A DNA stretch of 64,000 nucleotides, from the NCBI RefSeq assembly GCF_023015615.1, contig NZ_JALKAJ010000002.1:1068501-1132500 (forward strand), given 5' to 3'. Shown here in pieces: positions 61,371 through 64,000 of this stretch. This stretch comes from Qipengyuania sp. S6317L1 (GTDB lineage Bacteria > Pseudomonadota > Alphaproteobacteria > Sphingomonadales > Sphingomonadaceae). The position numbers and the translations under genes are program-made. The notes under the pieces are model-generated. The model made no database searches. It was not told the DNA's origin and was given only the letters and a program-made list of their open reading frames with translations. Each line of letters opens with the position of its first letter. Positions within the stretch are counted from its first letter, which is position 1.

Positions 61371-61945
61371 CCGATCAATCGTCCCGATATCCGGGCGTGA
61401 ACATCATTCCGATGCACGGCAAGACGCCCAGGATCCACGAAACCGCCTTTATCGCGCCCGGATGCACGATCATCGGCGATGTCGAAATCGGGGCCGAAAG
61501 CTCGATCTGGTACAATTGCGTGCTTCGTGCCGACGTTTTCAAAATCCGCATTGGCGAACGCACCAATGTGCAAGATGGCAGCGTTCTCCACTGCGACCCG
61601 CCGCGCCCCGGTGATGACGAAGGATGCCCGCTGATTATCGGCGACGATGTGCTGATCGGCCATATGGCAATGGTCCACGGTTGCACCATTCACGACCGCG
61701 GCTTTGTCGGGCTAGGCGCTATCGCAATGAACAAATCGGTCATCGCAAGCGACGCTATGCTGGGCGCTGGCGCAATGCTGACCGAGCGCAAGGTCATGGG
61801 CGAGCGCGAGCTTTGGGCGGGGCGTCCGGCGAAAAAGCTCAAAGACCTTGATGATGCAGCGATTGCCGGAATGCGCATCGGCGTTGCGCACTATGCCGAA
61901 AATGCAAAACACCATGCCGGGGCGGTGGCAGAGGCGCTGGGTTAG
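61367..61945 (+). CDS. gamma-class carbonic anhydrase-like protein
   Basis: A 192-residue left-handed beta-helix protein of hexapeptide repeats: TAFIAPGCTIIGDVEIGAESSIWYNCVLRAD, RIGERTNVQDGSVLHCD, IGDDVLIGHMAMVHGCTIHDRGFVGLGAIAMNKSV. Metal His ligands fit H in SVLHCD, GHMAMVHGC. A gamma-carbonic anhydrase/YrdA-like trimer; catalytic activity is plausible but many relatives are inactive. It is coupled to the GNAT gene by ATGA and is convergent with the DNA ligase gene, six bases apart. Confidence 0.9.
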   Translation: MTDQSSRYPGVNIIPMHGKTPRIHETAFIAPGCTIIGDVEIGAESSIWYNCVLRADVFKIRIGERTNVQDGSVLHCDPPRPGDDEGCPLIIGDDVLIGHMAMVHGCTIHDRGFVGLGAIAMNKSVIASDAMLGAGAMLTERKVMGERELWAGRPAKKLKDLDDAAIAGMRIGVAHYAENAKHHAGAVAEALG

Positions 61946-61951
61946 AACACC

Positions 61952-63574
61952 CTAATCGCGCACCAGCGATTGCAGCGATTCCAGGCGATCCGCCTCGTGC
62001 ACGGGTTTGTCCCAGCGGATGCGGTGGATGCGTGGAAAACGCATGGCGAGCCCTGACTTGTGGCGTTTTGACGAATGCACGCTGTCAAAGGCAACTTCGA
62101 ACACCAAAGTGCGCTCAACCTCGCGCACAGGGCCAAAGCGGTTGAGCGTTGTCTGGCGCACCAGACGGTCGAGTTTCTTGAGCTCGGCATCGGTGAAGCC
62201 GGAATAGGCCTTGCCCACCGGAAGAAGTTCCGCGCCCGCATCGGGATCGCCGTTCCAGCAGCCGAAAGTGTAGTCGGAATAGAAGCTCGACCGTTTGCCG
62301 GACCCGCGCTGGGCATACATCAGCACACAGTCGATCAGCAGCGGATCGCGTTTCCATTTGTACCACAGGCCCACCTTGCGGCCCGCGATATAGGGCGCAT
62401 CGCGGCGTTTGAGCATAAGGCCCTCGATCGCGTCCTCGCGCGCGCCTTCGCGAATTTCGGCAAGGTGATCGAAATCGCGTGCCTCGACTATACGGGACAG
62501 ATCGAAGTGTGAGGAGGGCAGCCGCCCCATCAATTGCTCAAGCGACCCGCGGCGATGTTCCCACGGGTTTTCGCGCAGGTCCTCGCCTTCAAGGATCAGC
62601 GTATCATAAAGCCGCACGAAGGCAGGGGCCTCGGCGAGCATTTTCTTGGAGACGGTCTTGCGGCCCAGACGCTGTTGCAGAGCGTTGAAGCTTGCCGCGC
62701 CGCCCTCTTCACCGCCTTGCACGGCGCCGCGCACCATCAACTCACCGTCGAGCACCGCATCCATCGGCAATTTATCGAGCATTTCGGGAAAGCTTGCCGA
62801 GATATCGTCGCCCGAGCGCGAATAGAGCCGGGTTTCGGCAACACCGCTTTCATTGGTAACCCGCACCAATTGCACGCGAATACCGTCCCATTTCCATTCG
62901 GCCGCATAGTCCTTGAGGTCGACCCCCTTTTCGACTTGGGCGTCCTCAAGCGGGTGGGCGAGCATGAAGGGGCGAAACATCGGCCTGTTCGACACATCGG
63001 GCGGATCGGCGCCCTCGGCTGCCCATTGGAAAAGCTCGGTATAAGGCGGCTCCAATGCGTGCCAATACTCCTCCACATCTTCGACATTGACGTCAAAGGC
63101 CTGAGCAAAAGCGGTCTTGGCAAGCCTTGCAGAAACACCAACGCGCATGCCGCCAGTTGCCAGCTTGATAAGGGCAAAGCGTCCGTTGGCATCGAGCCGA
63201 TCGAGGAGTTTGGGCAATTCCTTGGGCGCGGTGTTGCGGTTGAGGCCGGACAAGAGCTGCACCACCTCGTCAACGCTCGGCGGGTTCTCGTCCGGTTCGC
63301 CGTTTTGAGGCCACAGAAGGCTTGCCGTTTCTGCGGTGTCTCCAACGAAATCGCGCGAAAGGCTCCACAAGACCGGATCGACGCGGTCCTTCATCAGATT
63401 GCGAACGGTTGAGGATTTGACGCCTGGAAAATCCAGTTCTCCCGTCAGCGCACCCAAGGCCCAACCCCGGTCCGGATCGGGCGTGTCGCGCAAGTAATCC
63501 GCGATCATCGCCAGCTTGCGATTGCGGCTGGTGGTGTAGACGAGCGTGTCGAGAAGGGTGGAGAAGGCCTTCAT
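61952..63574 (-). CDS. ATP-dependent DNA ligase (LigC/cisplatin-response type)
   Basis: A 540-residue ligase. An N-terminal DNA-binding domain (about 1-200) is followed by an adenylation domain with the lysine motif AAEWKWDGIRVQLV, motif III-like YSRSGDDIS, FPEMLDKLPMDAVLDGELMV, IIIa VRLYDTLILEGEDL, IV EGLMLKRRDAPYI and V GLWYKWKRDPLL, and then an OB-fold. It belongs to the bacterial repair cluster of ligase, MBL exonuclease, Lhr-type helicase and phosphoesterase. It overlaps the next gene by four bases. Acts in DNA end repair beside NAD-dependent LigA (elsewhere). Confidence 0.94.
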   Translation of the reverse strand: MKAFSTLLDTLVYTTSRNRKLAMIADYLRDTPDPDRGWALGALTGELDFPGVKSSTVRNLMKDRVDPVLWSLSRDFVGDTAETASLLWPQNGEPDENPPSVDEVVQLLSGLNRNTAPKELPKLLDRLDANGRFALIKLATGGMRVGVSARLAKTAFAQAFDVNVEDVEEYWHALEPPYTELFQWAAEGADPPDVSNRPMFRPFMLAHPLEDAQVEKGVDLKDYAAEWKWDGIRVQLVRVTNESGVAETRLYSRSGDDISASFPEMLDKLPMDAVLDGELMVRGAVQGGEEGGAASFNALQQRLGRKTVSKKMLAEAPAFVRLYDTLILEGEDLRENPWEHRRGSLEQLMGRLPSSHFDLSRIVEARDFDHLAEIREGAREDAIEGLMLKRRDAPYIAGRKVGLWYKWKRDPLLIDCVLMYAQRGSGKRSSFYSDYTFGCWNGDPDAGAELLPVGKAYSGFTDAELKKLDRLVRQTTLNRFGPVREVERTLVFEVAFDSVHSSKRHKSGLAMRFPRIHRIRWDKPVHEADRLESLQSLVRD

Positions 63575-64000
63575 CCCTCATCCTCCTCTTCGCGCCCCAC
63601 CATCGCCAGCGCCCGCGCGCGGCGTTGGTTAAGCTCGCACCACCTCAGAAGCGCTTCCTCGCGCCCGTGGGTGATCCACGTCTCTATCGGGTTTACCTGC
63701 CTGATTGTGTCGGTCAGCTCGTTCCAGTCGGCATGGTCCGAGATAATCAGCGGCAATTCGACCCCGCGCTGGCGCGCTCGCCCGCGCACCCGCATCCACC
63801 CGCTCGCCATGGCGGTGACGGGATTGGGGAGGCGCCGCGACCAACGATCGTTAAGCGCAGAAGGCGGCGCAATGACGATGGAACCGGCCATGTCGTCCTT
63901 GCTGTGATCGCTCACCAGCTTGAGTTCGCCAAGGTCAACGCCGTGTTCTTCGTAAAGGCGGCACATTTTCTCCATCGCGCCGTGGAGATAGATCGGGTCT
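63571..64000 (-). CDS. ligase-associated metallo-beta-lactamase DNA exonuclease (5' part beyond window)
   Basis: The gene runs past the right edge of the window, so its start and N-terminal metal-binding motifs are missing. The visible 143 residues begin IYLHGAMEKMCRLYEEHGVDL, then VIAPPSALNDRWSRRLPNP, SGWMRVRGRARQRGVELPLIISDHADWNELTDTIRQ, PIETWITHGREEALLRW, matching the C-terminal half of the ligase-associated exonuclease of MBL fold (with the late His in ISDHADW). It is coupled by a four-base overlap to the ligase gene, with a helicase and phosphoesterase expected further right. Confidence 0.9.
   Translation of the reverse strand, partial: DPIYLHGAMEKMCRLYEEHGVDLGELKLVSDHSKDDMAGSIVIAPPSALNDRWSRRLPNPVTAMASGWMRVRGRARQRGVELPLIISDHADWNELTDTIRQVNPIETWITHGREEALLRWCELNQRRARALAMVGREEEDEG

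Noticed and set aside
63571..64000. broken gene or pseudogene
   Set aside because: The reading frame continues to the last base with family-like sequence (DPIYLHGAMEKMC), so it is cut only by the window edge.

Overview
The window is a stretch of chromosome from an alphaproteobacterium, most likely a sphingomonad of the Erythrobacteraceae (Erythrobacter-like). This is inferred from GC-rich coding sequence, the lineage-typical gene order (ppsR/hemE, hemE-hemJ-rho, mnmE-mnmG-rsmG-parA-parB) and alphaproteobacterial families (PopZ/DUF2497, UrcA, DUF1491, DUF4402, HWE kinase, HemJ, CdnL/CarD). I see no rRNA or tRNA genes, CRISPR arrays, insertion sequences, integrases or prophage genes. Coding density is high and nearly all genes look intact; only the last gene is cut, by the right edge.

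The most informative part is 25-39 kb. ppsR-maf-aroE-coaE-dnaQ run leftward and hemE-hemJ-rho-mnmE-mnmG-rsmG-parA-parB run rightward from a 343-bp gap (29146-29488). That gap has DnaA-box-like 9-mers and an AT-rich tract, and it sits between the RP001/ppsR homologue and hemE, as the Caulobacter origin does. I call it the probable chromosome replication origin. Three identical perfect 16-bp parS palindromes follow at 34565, 36016 and 37040, just before parA-parB. A PopZ-like polar-organiser gene lies about 12 kb to the left. Together these form an origin, partition and anchoring neighbourhood.

Left part, by region: 0-4.5 kb has thiamine thiazole synthesis (a ThiS-ThiG fusion), heme A synthase, cutA and the rplM-rpsI ribosomal operon. 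4.5-15 kb is mostly signalling: a lone PAS-HWE kinase, a HerA-like ATPase, a MASE1-PAS-GGDEF cyclase whose ribosome-binding site lies inside a hairpin, a phosphodiesterase, an UrcA protein, a LytS/LytTR-type pair and fumarase. 15-23 kb has an isoaspartyl-methyltransferase-like gene coupled to tolC, the PopZ-like gene, a secreted S9 peptidase, Fe-S proteins (including ErpA), exonuclease III and a SleB-type cell-wall hydrolase. 23-26 kb carries the hpf/ptsN stress and nitrogen-PTS genes.

Right part, by region: 39-43.6 kb is a compact chaperone-usher fimbrial locus (DUF4402 pilin, chaperone, usher). It has a long 5'-UTR hairpin before the pilin and a strong intercistronic terminator after it. 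43.6-52.4 kb holds a glycine-zipper envelope protein, free-Met-R-sulfoxide reductase, a PQQ-type sugar dehydrogenase, a DUF815 ATPase with a DmdC-like acyl-CoA dehydrogenase, tsaC, a lipoprotein, a DUF2807 protein with an operator-like dyad, and carD. 52.6-64 kb holds a YihY protein, FdxA, an S4 RNA-binding protein, a Suv3-like helicase, an M23 peptidase, hemB, two tandem GNATs, a gamma-carbonic anhydrase, and a DNA ligase with the start of its partner exonuclease.
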